This document shows, one piece after another, positions 11,011 to 22,034 of a DNA stretch of 64,000 nt; position 1 is the first letter of the stretch, and every line of letters starts with the position of its first letter. A program made the translations under genes and the position numbers. The DNA comes from Eustoma russellianum. Lineage: Eukaryota; Streptophyta; Magnoliopsida; Gentianales; Gentianaceae. The notes beneath the pieces were generated by a model. It ran no database searches. It saw nothing but the letters and a program-made list of their open reading frames with translations, and was not told the DNA's origin. The stretch is taken from NCBI GenBank assembly GCA_036186865.1, contig AP025046.1, positions 30,818,404 to 30,882,403 on the forward strand, given 5' to 3'.

Positions 11011-11760
11011 CGGTTCCAGAACTGCAATTTTCTGCAGTAACTTCTCTCGCTCACCTTCCGCCTTCACCCCTTCCATGTTAAACTCTTCAAGATAAATCTT
11101 ACCATCTAGATTCATCATGCTTAACACACAACTAACATGAATTGATTCTCAAGCGTGTAAAATAATATCCACTCTAAACCTTCTATCACCCACAACTTTC
11201 AATATATATCTTCAAACCTTTCCAACACAACAAGTCTACAACAATCCCATCATTCATCCTTCAACTCCCTGCAAATACTCTCAAAACATCCAAGGTGTAG
11301 TTAACAAACTTAAGAATTTATACCAAGACAATGAACACATCACATATAACTCCTTTATGGGCATATTTAACAACAAAGATCACAACATAACCACTTTCAA
11401 AAATTGGCCCAAATAACATGACTTTACACAATCAACAACAACAATTACATATAGTAAAGCATTTAACATAAACAAATCAAAGTTACTAATGTGTGATCTG
11501 GATTTTCTTTTTTTAAGAAGATAGGGCCTATCGGATCAAAATTTGCGTAAAGCGTATAGAAAGATTACTTGACTTTGTTTCTAGTTAGGCTACGAGTGTA
11601 CTACAGAATTTCGGTAAGGATTGAACCTAGGTTGACCGCAACTTCTTCTTCCTCTTCTTCTTCCTTTCTCTCTTTCTCTTTTCTCTCTCTTTTCTCCTCC
11701 TATTTCTTCCAGCCGTTCCGCTATGTTCTTTTGTGTTGATAACCACCGATTGGTGCTTGT

Positions 11761-11790
11761 GGGGAGTTATACTCCTTTGTGTAACTCCCC
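11761..11790. repeat. 9 bp stem hairpin in Gypsy-1 U3
   Basis: GGGGAGTTA and TAACTCCCC form a perfect 9-base inverted repeat around a 12-base loop. It lies about 190 bp inside the outer LTR edge, in the U3 part, where promoter or termination elements may occur. No further function can be read. Confidence 0.5.
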
Positions 11791-11978
11791 AAACATTTAA
11801 GTGGAGAGGGGTAGTTTTGGTATTTTAGCCTAATTTCCTCAATTTCACTTTTTTTGATTATTTTCTCTCCTACAATTCATTTAGCTAAGCCTCAGTGACA
11901 TATATAATTAATATATTTATATTTTTGAGTTGCTATAAATTATTTAACGTCAGACATAGAAAAATATAGGATATGACA

Positions 11979-11983
11979 TTAGT
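11979..11983. repeat. Target site duplication of Gypsy-1, right (TTAGT)
   Basis: Identical to the five bases at 2877-2881 on the other side of the element. Confidence 0.85.
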
Positions 11984-12147
11984 GATGGCCAATCAACAAG
12001 TGACAACTAGGCAAAGACAGGTCATCCCTCCAATCATATTACACCAAGTAAGCAAGGTTGTGTCATCTTTTACACAAGGCAATCTTCCAAGGGCATTAAA
12101 GACAATTCTCAAGGAGGAAGAGGAACCCTAGGGAGCGGCCATGATGC

Positions 12148-12155
12148 TATAAAAA
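12148..12155 (+). promoter_or_regulatory. TATA-box-like element
   Basis: TATAAAAA is followed by purine-rich and then TCTTCTTCTT-rich sequence, as in the R/U5 leader of plant LTR elements. No downstream gene is identified, so this is a weak call. Confidence 0.3.
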
Positions 12156-14151
12156 GAAGAAGATGGTGCAAGACAATGCTATACATTAATTGATATTCTT
12201 ACAAGTGCAAAAAACAAGACTACTCTCTTCGTCTTCATTTCTTTCTCTTCTTCTTAGTCTCAAGCCTATCATTCATATATTCTATATATTATATAGGCTT
12301 TGATTATGCCACCTATACACGTTCATTGCTTGTAAAAGGTTAATCAAGGTGTGATCGAACCTTCATTCGATTGGTGGTGGTGTTCGCGATTGGTTTGTTT
12401 GATGATTTTGATTGTAAAGGGGTGGAGTTGGTTGTTTTAACCGAACCAGTATAAACTTCTTGGTGTTCTTAATTTTCAGCACTTTACTTTCAGTTTCCAG
12501 TTTTCTGCATCATTTTTATTGCAACAGTAAAAATAGCAAACGATTTTCAAAAAGCATAAACTTTTGTAGAAACATAGCCACATGTCCTAGCTTTCATTTG
12601 GCAAAGTTTCATCTCATTTGGATAAGTATAAGTCAGTGAAATGTTAATAGTTCTGAGACTAGTGCAATCTGATTCTCAGATTTGCAAAGGTTTAGAACAT
12701 CAACATGGTTGACATACTTCCCAATCTAATTTTCAAAAAATGTTTTAACCCAATAAAAAAATATCTTGAGGGTCAAACTATAAAATTTTCAAGTCATTTA
12801 AAGTTCCAAATTAATAGGAATAAAATTTTCAATTCGGAGTACAATTTTTGACAGATTGACGCATTCTGACCAAAAACATATTTTCAAGAGGTTAGGCTTG
12901 AAATTTTAATTTGAAATTTTTGTGAGTTAATGATAACATCTGAGAGAACTTCTTCACCAAATTTCATAATTTTTTGGAGGTCTACAACTAGGTCATTTAG
13001 ATAAATCAAATCAGGATCTGAAAACAGAAACTATTTTCAGAAGTGAGTAATTTAGTCCAAAAACTTTTAAAAACCAAATTTTCTGCACTCACTATTCGAC
13101 CCCCTTCTAGTGGTGCTATACAGGTCCTACATAGTGGTTAGTGGAAATTACGCTATTTTAACCCTTTGAAAATCCCCACTAATTTGATTCTGAAAATTTT
13201 TAGAATCAACACCCATTTTGGGAAAATCTACTATGCACAGTACACAATCTCAAAAATTGTGAAACTTTTTAGAAAACATTCCAGAGCCTTAAACTCAGTC
13301 TGCCCAAAAAATGAGAAAAATTGAAAATGTTTGATCCTTGAAACAAGTATAAAACTTCAGGTGGTCAGACTGAAAAAATTTAGAGAGAAAGTTAGTAAAC
13401 TTTGAAAGGATATAACTTAGTCTATACTCATCCAAAAAGAAGATTCTTGTGCAAAAATAAATCGTAAGATGTCTACTTTATGCTTCTAAAAGGCCTTGAC
13501 CAGAAACTATATTGGATAAGATTGGAAATGCACGTTTCTTAAATATTGGTATATCTGTTGGCCGAATAGATCAATAATGTTTCCAAGACTGAATGACTAA
13601 CTTTCTTCTACTCAAATTCAAAAATTCTTGTTGCAACTGAAAGGTAACAGTGTGAAGTTTATTGTCACCAAAAATCAAAGATTTTAAAAATGCTTTACTA
13701 TTTTAAACTGTTGTGTAAAGTTAAGTATTGAAACTGTAGAGAACGGGCATAAAAGTAAAGAAGACAAGAGCACAAGAATTTATCCTGGTTCGGTCAATGT
13801 AACCTACTCCTGTCTCAAGGAACACTTTTTCTTGGATTTTCACTATCAAAAGAACACCTTACACCTTACAAACTACTTGATTTTGAGTTATACACAAACC
13901 CCAATCAAGACTTAATCTCAATACCTTAGCAACCACAAATATGCAATCACCTCACCGCTTATTTTGTGTAGCCTTATAAAATGGATAATCAATTAAAACT
14001 TTTATGAATAAAAGAGGTATAATTGCAGTAAAGTGATAACTCAAAACAATAGAACTCAGCTGCGAATTGAATAAAAATAATGGAGAAGAAAAAGAAGAAG
14101 AAGCAAGGAAGAAGAGAGTTTAAGGTGCATTTTCCTTCTTCAACTCTGCTC

Positions 14152-14160
14152 CTATTTATA
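14152..14160 (-). promoter_or_regulatory. TATA-box-like element, minus strand
   Basis: On the minus strand TATAAATAG is followed by a CT-rich leader (CTTCTTCCTTGCTTCTTC) running toward 14050. This looks like a transcription start zone, probably from a decayed LTR. It faces the box at 12148. Confidence 0.3.
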
Positions 14161-14869
14161 CGTGCGAGCAACCCCTTATGTTGATTAGGATGCCCACATG
14201 TGACCTTCAATGTCATCAATCTTACTTACTTTCATTTGATTGGATGTACACCTCACCACCTTGCATAATTGGCACCTTCAAGACATTTGATTGGAACACC
14301 TAAGTGATAGCTGGAATTTTAAGCAAAATGACATGGAAAATGAATCTTGAAGTGATAATATCTTCCACCTACATTCTTCTCCAACATCCTAGCCACTTAG
14401 TTAGGATATGAGCTGACTAGTTCAGCCCAATTTAATCTTCAAAAACTGGATTCTTTGCCACCTTGTGTGTCAAGTGTGTAACTCCTTGCGAACAAGTCAT
14501 CTTGGAGTGTTTTGGTTGGTCTATGTAGTGTGGTCTTGCATATATGTCAAAATTTGATTTGTCCATCTCACACATTTTTGGTATTAGAAATAAGTGAAAA
14601 ATCTGATAACCATGATTTGATAATGCTGAGAATAGATTGCTTTGTAATCATCACCATGTGATCCAAACTACTTTCCCTTTTCTCTCTTTCAAGTATGGTC
14701 GGTTGTTCCTCAACAAAAGGCTAATATTCTGCTACAAATAACAATGGAGAAGTCCAGAATAATGTATATAATAATACCGTGAAGACCATATAGTGTGACA
14801 AAATAAATGTCACACTTTAAGAATCCCAACAAAACCAAAGTCCATAATATATGGTCGATATATATTTAT

Positions 14870-16150
14870 ATATATTTTTTTGATAAATGAGCTTTCACCC
14901 AGACCTTTATTATGAAACGTGTCCTCACTTTTGGCGGAGGAAAACCATATTACATAGCAAGTCTCGACATAATAACAAAAACAAATTGTGTGGTCTATAA
15001 TCTGTAGCTACAAGTCGGGTAAATGTAATCTGTTCAGACTGCATATGATATGCCTCATTAAAAGCTAGGCAGGCAAAACCACCCTTGTGGATAAAATCCT
15101 ACACGAAGGAAAATGAGTACATATTTATCCAGCCTGAGACAGAACAAGAGAACCGAAGTGTTATGCCAGCATTATAACACAATAGGCTCGACCATTTCCT
15201 CAATGCAAGTGTCTCCCAGTGTGGCGCATATCAAGAGAAGCAGCATCCCCCAAAGCAACGAAATCAAGCATGGAACAAAAGTAGATTACCAATTAGACTG
15301 TGAATTTAACATAGGACCGACAGAAGAACTAATATAGTCGAGAGAAAGGATATGTACATACCCAGTCTGCCTACATATTGAAATGTAGGCAGGAATACAG
15401 AATATCAGCATGAGTGTCAAGTCCGCAAGTATGGCATGTGCAAGTCAGTGGCGAGATAACCATGAGCAACTGTCCGCAACATGTGCAGGGCTTTATATTC
15501 CGAGAAAGCTATGAAAGACAAGCCGAATGAAGCAAGATGATGTGCCACCAAGTTTGTCTCTTGCGGTGTATATATCAACTCTGAACGCGTAAGCTATAAG
15601 AATGTATGAAGACGACATATGTCTACCCTTATAACTCCCATGACCGAAGTTGTATCCTCCAACATGCGTGTTAACGCCAAGCAATCTGTCCCTATGATGA
15701 AGTTAGTATACTTGGTGGAATAAAATATTGTAACATACAACGATGCTTGAAGCTCTGCTTGGATTGGAGGAAGGCACGGAAGGGGGAAAGAAACTGCAGA
15801 AAGAAGCCTCCCACGTGAATCTCTGACAACCGCACCAGTTGCTGACTGTCTTTGGCTAATTGAAGTGTCTACATTTATTTTAACCCGTCCTGGTGGAGGT
15901 GTCATCCATCTTATTATTTTGCTACGTGAGGAGCGTATTGGGGCAAAACATTTGCGGTTATTAGCGATGGTATTGATGCCGCATATTTTTTACCTGAAGA
16001 TATAGAACACCACGTGTATATATCCAGCCGAATACTCTCATCGCCAAGAGTAATAGCAGTATATTCTTTCCATGTATTCCAACAAATGACATGTGCAACA
16101 ACCACCTTTAGTTGTCCAAACATGGTTCGCTGTGAGGATAGTAGTATAAA
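14870..16150 (-). mobile_element. LINE-A, 5'-truncated L1-type LINE
   Basis: The copy keeps only the end of ORF2 (post zf-RVT and RNase H) and the 3' UTR. On the minus strand it ends with TTTTCCTCCGCC, AAGTGAGG and a TCAAAAAAA tail, matching LINE-B and LINE-C. Its truncated 5' edge sits against the 3' tail of LINE-B. TA-rich sequence at both edges hides the exact target duplication. Confidence 0.75.
15484..16123 (-). pseudogene. LINE-A ORF2 C-terminus with RNase H
   Basis: The segment 16123-15914 has CWNTWKEY and WCSISSGKKYAASIP, the linker seen in sister copies. The segment 15905-15594 carries the RNase H start (KINVDTS, TGAVVRDSRG), the QAELQA glutamate block and the GTDCLAL aspartate block. 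The end of the domain continues in another frame to about 15484. Frameshifts separate the pieces. The copy cannot make a functional product. Confidence 0.75.
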
Positions 16151-16157
16151 TATATAT

Positions 16158-16904
16158 ATTTTTTTGAAGAGAATATTTTATTTAATGTCTCACTTGTGGC
16201 GGAGAAAAGCAATATTACAAAATGTCAGTATATGCAAAAACATAATACAAAGCTCGAATGATTGCGCTTCTCCAATCGAATATGATATGCCGCATTAAAA
16301 CCTTGTCAAGTAAAACCACCCTTGTGGATAAAACCTTGACGAAGGAAGAAGCGTACATATTTATTCGATGGGGAATTGTGCATAGCGTATATGTGAAGGA
16401 ATACATGAATGGAATAATGTGAAACGCGGTGTAAAATGATGGGATGTCGTTGATGTAGACTTGAGATACTGCGTGGCCGCACATGACCTTGGTAAATGTC
16501 AGGAAGAGCTTGACAAGAGCTTGTGGTTGCGTAATGATCAGTACCTCAGCAACAGGGAGAAGAGGCGTTAGGAGTATCAAGATGGATGTGAGCAGCAGCA
16601 AACCAAATGAAGAGGAAAACGTACCGAAGTCGTCTTGGCATGAAAACCAAGACGACAAGATGCAAGTAAAAGCCATGCAGGATCTCTTGTCCAGCCGCCA
16701 GGATATACGCAGGTAGCTCCTTGTGGACAGCACGCGGACGTGCCACCATGAAAAAATAGACACCAGAGCAAAGGTGAATCGAAACATTGTAAAATCAATC
16801 AACGATGTAGCATGCCAAAGAATCATACTGACTAAGGATAAACGCACCGTGGTTGCCTGCGTTCGAAAACATAGGCAACAACCAAAAAAGTGGGCTGGCA
16901 TGGA
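16158..16904 (-). other. LINE-B 3' UTR with family-conserved tail
   Basis: After the ORF2 stop at 16905 about 750 bp remain. Near its end the minus strand carries GTTTTACTTGACAAGG, then ATGCGGCATATCATATTCGA, then TTCTCCGCCACAAGTGAG and an A-rich tail. The same blocks occur in the LINE-C tail (25020-25230), and partly in LINE-A and LINE-D. An open frame of 228 codons crosses this region, but it has no motif and is probably incidental. Confidence 0.6.
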
Positions 16905-19441
16905 TCAAAGTCGAAGTGTTGGCAGATGACGATCCACATACAAGGCACCTCGTACCTCACATGGCAAGGCTTGGACCGAAGAGTAGCGAGTGAGACCGGA
17001 AGAATGATATCCATATCTTGCGAGCTTATGTGGTGCCAAATTAGCTTCTCTTGGGCAATATTGAAGGGTAGAATTATTAAGTATGAGAAATTGTGATGCT
17101 CGGGCAATATCCAATAGTAGCTCTCCTGTGATTCGATCGTGGTCAGCCAACAAGGTAAGCAAGGATTGACAATCTGTTTCAACTATAAGACTGTCATGAT
17201 GCTGAGCATAGTACATTAGAGCAATCGCCAAAGCGTGAATCTCAGCCCGTAGCGGACTCAAAAGTGGCAGTGGAAAACTGATGGCCGAATGGAAGGAACC
17301 CTGGCACGTCCTAAGTATGGCCGCTCCCGCTGACATGTGTTTACCTACAGCCGCATCCACATTTAATTTTAACTTGCCTGTAGGTGGAAGTGTCCAACGT
17401 ACAATAGTGGCGCGTTTCATGCGCAAAGGAGGAGAAAAATGTTGAGCCACAAGATGCGGCATATTGCGAGCAAACTTCTTCCCATTAACTGAGGCACACC
17501 ATGTGTAAATTGAACTCTTGAGCTTCGTATAAAGCTGACCATAATCAAAAGTTTCTTCTCCAAACCTGCAGGAAGTATACATTTTCCATATTTCCCACAC
17601 TACAATAGACGGGACGACGGCAAGAAGCTGTCCTGCCATCGTTCCGGATGATGACCTATGCCACCATCGAAGCAAATGATATTTGATTGTACGCGAAGAA
17701 GGCAACGGGCCATGGAATGTGATAGACATGTCAACCCAAAGAGGACGAATAAGCGGGCAATGTAAGAAGACATGACTTTGGGATTCATGAGATTGCCGAC
17801 AAAATACACATTGAGATGGATAAACTGTGATCCAGCCGCTGAAGTTGTCCACCATTGGAAGCAAGCAATGCCAAAGACGCCAAATAAAGACCTTTTGTCT
17901 GGGATGTGTAGTTTTCCACCAAATGTACTTGGCCTCGTCTTTAGGCAACCTAGCTGATATCAAATTGTAGACAGACCGAATTGAAAATTGACCATTTTCC
18001 TCTGGTGTCCAATGCAACAGTCCATTCAGCATGGTAGTATGACCCTCCATGAATTCGTGCGTGCGTGTTATGCGTTTCCATGTGGGTGAGTAGTAAATAT
18101 GTGAATAGACAGAAGAACGATGACCATATTTGGATCTACAAAAGGCTGTCCAAAGACTGTTGGAAGTGAAATACATCCACCATATTTGACAATCATATGC
18201 CTGCTGGACATGCAAAAGAGACCGAATGCCTAATCCACCCGCTTCATGTGATTGGCATAGAGTAGACCATGATTGCCAATGATGACGAACTTTCCACAGA
18301 AAGGATGCCATTCGCCTATGCAGAATATGTATAATGCTCTTAGGCAATCTAGAGCTCGCGATGAGATGTATGGGTAATGTATTAAGGACATGCTTGATAA
18401 GAGTTAGCCTTCCCGCCATGGACAAGAAATTGGTAGACCAAGAAGATAACTTAGCATCAAAATGAGCTAGAAGATTGGAGCAATATCTGGCCTTATTTAT
18501 ACCCTTGTATAAGTATGACCCCAAGTATTTAAGGGGCAGTGATGTAGATCGCATCCCTAAAGCAGTCGACGCCTGAGCCAATGAGGTTCCTTGTCCCACA
18601 ACAAATTGACTTTTATGATAGTTTACCAATTGACCCGAGGCTTGCTGGTATATATCCAAAAACTGCCAAAATTTAGATAAGTTACGTGGGTTACCATTTA
18701 GGAAAATCAATAAGTCGTCTGCGAATCCCAAATGTGAGATACAAGGAGTGCGGCCTGCTCTAAATCCCTTAATCTCTCCCGTTCTGATAAGATGATTCAG
18801 CCCTCGGGTAAATCCTTCAGATGACAAAATAAATAGTAAAGGGGATAGAGGATCCCCTTGCTTGACCCCCCTACCAACAGGAAATGATTCTGTCAAAGAG
18901 CCATTGAGCAAAACTGAGCATGACGTGCTGCGCAAGTTATTGATGATAATACGAACCAACCGAGCATCCATACCCATGCATTGCAAGAGTCGCTGAAGAT
19001 ATGTCCAACTCACTCTATCAAAAGATTTTGCCATATCTAATTTGATAATTGCTTACCCTCCCCATGTTTGCTTGTCGAGGACATGAACCATTTCCTGCGC
19101 TAACAAGATCTGCTCTGTGATGTTGCGTCCCTTCATAAAACCCGCTTGTTCAGGAGATATTAGTTTGGGCAAGATACGTCCCAGCCTAGTTGCGATCAGC
19201 CGTGTGATGGCCTTAGAAAGAAAATTTGTTAGGCATATTGGCCTGTAATCTGCGAAGGATTGGGAATTACTAACCTTGGGTATCAAAATAACGGATGTTG
19301 CTGCCACTGCTTTAGGCATTCGGATACCCAAGAAGAATTCTTGAAAGGCTTTGTGAACATCATGCTGGATATGTGGCCAAAACCGCCTGTAAAAAGAGCC
19401 CGGGTAGCCATCTGGACCTGCTGCGCTCGTCGGACTGAGAT
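16905..19441 (-). pseudogene. LINE-B ORF2 C-terminal part: RT, zf-RVT, RNase H
   Basis: One frame runs from the solo-LTR edge to 16905 with a single TAA at 19053-19055. Upstream of it are AAGPDGYPGSFYRRFW, ILIPKV and QAGFMKGRNI of the RT fingers. Downstream, in the 709-codon stretch from 19034, come GVKQGDPLSPLLF, the catalytic FADD (residues 104-107) and the thumb. zf-RVT (about 355-440) has FIWRLWHCLLP, CVFCRQ, ESQSHVFLHC. RNase H (about 565-690) has KLNVDAA, RAEIHAL, ETDCQSL and REANLAPHKLA, where the last catalytic Asp position is His. RT and RNase H copy the element RNA at the target. Confidence 0.87.
19437..19441. repeat. Target site duplication of the solo LTR, left (GAGAT)
   Basis: GAGAT directly precedes TGTAGCGC, and the same five bases follow the LTR's CA end at 22030-22034. 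With one copy removed the LINE-B RT reading frame continues across the site, proving a simple insertion. Confidence 0.9.
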
Positions 19442-20127
19442 TGTAGCGCCCCGACCTAGACAACGGAATCCGAACCGGTTCACCCGTTGTAGCTTACTGA
19501 GAAGACTACAAGACGTTTCATCTCTCGAATACACATCATCAATGACGTAAGAGAAATAAGTGCAGAAACATATCACGTCAATCTAAACCATCAAAGCGGT
19601 ACGTCAAAGACAATGTGAATATCAAAATGTATATGGTCGCAGCCATCTAAAACCTCAAATGAAGTACGGAACATAAATAACAAAGCCGTCCAATCAATTC
19701 TCTCTACAAAGTCTAAACATCCCATTCAGCCCACTCGCCGTCGTCCTCAATGAAGATCATATCATAACTGGGTTCATCTGCAAAGTCAAAGGCAGTACCC
19801 TTAGCGAAAAACGCTAGCAAGTAACCCGCTTATAAGGCATACGGGATCATCACATGGCAAGACATGAGTAATAGATAATTCAAGGGAATTGGGGCACATG
19901 TCTTGTAAGCTTCCAAATATAGAACTGAGTCATGTAATAGCAAGTACAGCAATTCGAACGAAATTAACACATCAATAACGATCAAATAACATAAGCACAC
20001 ATTCCACAACGACTCTCGTGATGCATGTCAAAATAATGCACTACACTACACAATCACATATGCATGAGCCATTTCTTTTCAAATCAATGCAATGCATGTC
20101 ACAATGTCCGGTTCCTAACTCATTACC

Positions 20128-20404
20128 TTGTAACGCACACCGGCTTATATTTCCATCCCGGTTAACGTTACAAGCTCGTATGCTCTGTGATGCACCTCGG
20201 CTTAAATTTCCATCCCGATTAACATCACAGATCTCGTAAACTCTACAATGCACCTCAACTTATATTTCCATCCCGATTAACATTGTAGAGGACTTTATAC
20301 CCTGTAACGCACCCCGTCTTAAATTTCCATCCCGGTTAACGTTACAGTCTTTTGTGTCCTGCAATGCACCCTGGCTTATATTTCCATCCCGGTTAACACT
20401 GCAG
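20128..20404. repeat. Five-unit stem-loop array with covarying stems in the solo LTR
   Basis: Five units share a loop core (GGCTTAWATTTCCATCCCG then RTTAA). Each is closed by a different perfect or near-perfect stem: TTGTAACG/CGTTACAA, TCTGTGATG/CATCACAGA, CTCTACAATG/CATTGTAGAG, CTGTAACG/CGTTACAG, CTGCAATG/CACTGCAG (one mismatch). Left arms start at 20128, 20184, 20241, 20302 and 20359. The arms vary between units while staying complementary. No function is known to me. Confidence 0.85.
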
Positions 20405-20894
20405 TTCACCTTCGCAAATCTGTGCCGAAGCACATCTCTTTTTCAAAACCTTATGCAATGCACGTGCCATGATGCAAGACTCCTTATTTCAATCACACTT
20501 CTCGTTCACATATGCAATTCACACTCACATGCGCAAGTACAAGTAACACACAAGAGTTCACTAGCTTATTCATCAACACTTAGACTTCAACTAGCTCATC
20601 AACACTTAACCTTGATTCTAAGTTCACAACCCAACGCGAGTATCCCTATCTTTCCTTCACTGGACTCTAAGACACCTTGTACGTTCATTTCCTAACCCTC
20701 CTAAGTCATTCACGTTGAATCTCGGTTCGAGAACCCATTGAAGTCACCAATATTGATTCACCATCCTAGACCATGTTCCCAAGACTTAGACTACCTTTAA
20801 TCAGGTCTTAAGAAGCCTCTAGGGTCAGCCAAAGACTCCCCGAACTTCCCTCTTCCTTCCTCTATTTTTCCACAAAACTGATGGACTTCATCCC

Positions 20895-21155
20895 CTACTT
20901 CGATCGATCGATGTCCAGCTGGGGACCTCGATCCCTCCACTTCGATCGATCGATGTCCAACTGGGGACATCGATCTCTCAGCCTGCACCTACATCGATCG
21001 ATCGATGTCCAACAGTGGACATCGATCTCTCAACTTTACCCACTTCGATCGATCGATGTCCGTCTGGGGACATCGATCTCTCAGCTCACCTATACATCGA
21101 TCGATCGATGTCCTTCAGAGGACATCGATCTCTGACGTCGATCGATCGATATCCA
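20895..21155. repeat. ATCGATCGATCGATGTCC hairpin array in the solo LTR
   Basis: Six units begin (C/T)TCGATCGATCGATGTCC or ACATCGATCGATCGAT. Most are followed after a six-base loop by GGACATCGATCTCTC, so GATCGATGTCC pairs with GGACATCGATC. The loops differ (AACTGG, AACAGT, GTCTGG, TTCAGA). The array lies 1.45-1.7 kb from the U5 edge. Confidence 0.8.
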
Positions 21156-22029
21156 CGTTTCCTCTAAGTTCCATCTGCAAACTTCTGCAGAACCATCATC
21201 CAATTGATTCCAAACGTATCCAAATCCATTCAAGCCTAACACCCTGCTATGATCACATGCTTAGACTGCAGATTCAAACGCTACGCACCTGACCAAACAA
21301 TGATCCAATCCTGGTACGCTCTTTCATCAACCACATCAAACCAAAATCCCACCTTTTCCCCTCAAACCCACGCAACATCGAAATCACATCAAGAAGGGAT
21401 TCAAGGGATAGGGTTTTGCATGATTTCACATAATCAACAACAGCAGCGAATGCCTTTTCATATACATTGGCCAAATCATGAAACGAAAGCACATAGATCA
21501 TATACAATTAATCACAAAACAAAACTACTGCATGGTGATCCGATTTTGTATCAAAATAGGCCGTTTATCTTTCACAAATCGTAGGAACTTATAAGAAAGT
21601 TACTTGCCTTTGATTACTCGAGAACGGATTGAAGATCGGATGACCTACGGATTGACTCCTGAGAGATCTTTCCTCCTAGGGCTGCAAGATGAATCGTCTA
21701 TGGGGAGAGGCAAGGCTGGCGTCGGTTTCTGTGAGAGATTAGGGAAACTGACGTTCAGTCAGTTTTTATACGGAAAGGGAAAAGTTTGGTGTTTCTAAAT
21801 TATATCTATTATCTATTTATCTTAAGGGATAAATCCTAATATTTAATTCTAAAAATTAAATACAAATTAATTTCTAATATTTATCCCTTCATTTGATTAT
21901 CATTAATCCTATTATTTAATTCGCAATTAGTTATGGTTGACCGTCATTAATTCCCGTTGACTATCATCAACTTCCGTTTAATTCCTTCTTTCTCTTTTAA
22001 TTACCATACGAAGGGTGCGGGGCATAACA

Positions 22030-22034
22030 GAGAT
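22030..22034. repeat. Target site duplication of the solo LTR, right (GAGAT)
   Basis: Matches 19437-19441. Confidence 0.9.

Larger units (their letters stand above)
2882..11978 (-). mobile_element. Ty3/gypsy LTR retrotransposon (Gypsy-1), internally deleted
   Basis: The element reads on the minus strand: right LTR (5') 9311-11978, primer-binding site, gag, protease, RT, RNase H, integrase, then a shortened left LTR (3') 2882-4796. Domain order PR-RT-RH-IN is that of Ty3/gypsy. The MPPRR-type gag start and integrase style suggest the Del/Tekay group, which is inference. It is bounded by TTAGT duplications. In-frame stops, a mutated RT catalytic motif, frameshifts and a deletion spanning the integrase end, polypurine tract and 752 bp of LTR make it inactive. 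The two LTRs differ visibly, so the insertion is not recent. Confidence 0.93.
9311..11978 (-). repeat. 5' LTR of Gypsy-1, full length (2,668 bp)
   Basis: On the plus strand it runs from TGTAGCGC to ATATGACA, so it has the TG..CA ends of an LTR in minus orientation. It is followed by TTAGT. It contains two tandem arrays that match those of the left LTR. The U3 side (11227-11978) exists only in this copy and includes a CT-rich tract and a 9 bp hairpin at 11761-11790. Confidence 0.9.
11984..14869. other. Unassigned stretch, probably decayed LTR-type sequence
   Basis: No protein domain is readable. There are two promoter-like zones facing each other (TATAAAAA at 12148 on plus, TATAAATAG at 14152-14160 on minus), each followed by CT-rich leader-like sequence. 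A phrase near 13778, TTTATCCTGGTTCGGTCAA, resembles text common in plant Copia LTRs. Decayed Copia LTRs are therefore possible, but no LTR pair or target duplication was found. Confidence 0.35.
19442..22029 (-). repeat. Solo gypsy LTR (2,588 bp) inside LINE-B
   Basis: The segment begins TGTAGCGCCCC and ends GCATAACA, with no gag-pol inside and matching GAGAT duplications. Its end matches the U5 end of Gypsy-1 and Gypsy-2, so by that criterion it lies in minus orientation. A solo LTR arises by recombination between the two LTRs of an inserted element. It carries two tandem hairpin arrays. Open frames inside have no recognisable domain. Confidence 0.9.

Noticed and set aside
16215..16901. A 228-codon minus-strand frame after LINE-B ORF2
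   Set aside because: It lies in the 3' UTR. The matching part of LINE-C is open for a shorter stretch and LINE-A is not open. Composition is hydrophobic without a domain.
20895..21155. CRISPR-like array, because of regularly spaced repeats
   Set aside because: The units are hairpins with short variable loops of about six bases inside a plant LTR. There are no Cas genes and spacer size does not fit.
19442..22029. Reading the solo LTR as an intron of a LINE-B host gene
   Set aside because: It has TG..CA ends and a 5 bp duplication, and shares its edge with the LTRs of Gypsy-1 and Gypsy-2. Splice consensus at the edges is absent.
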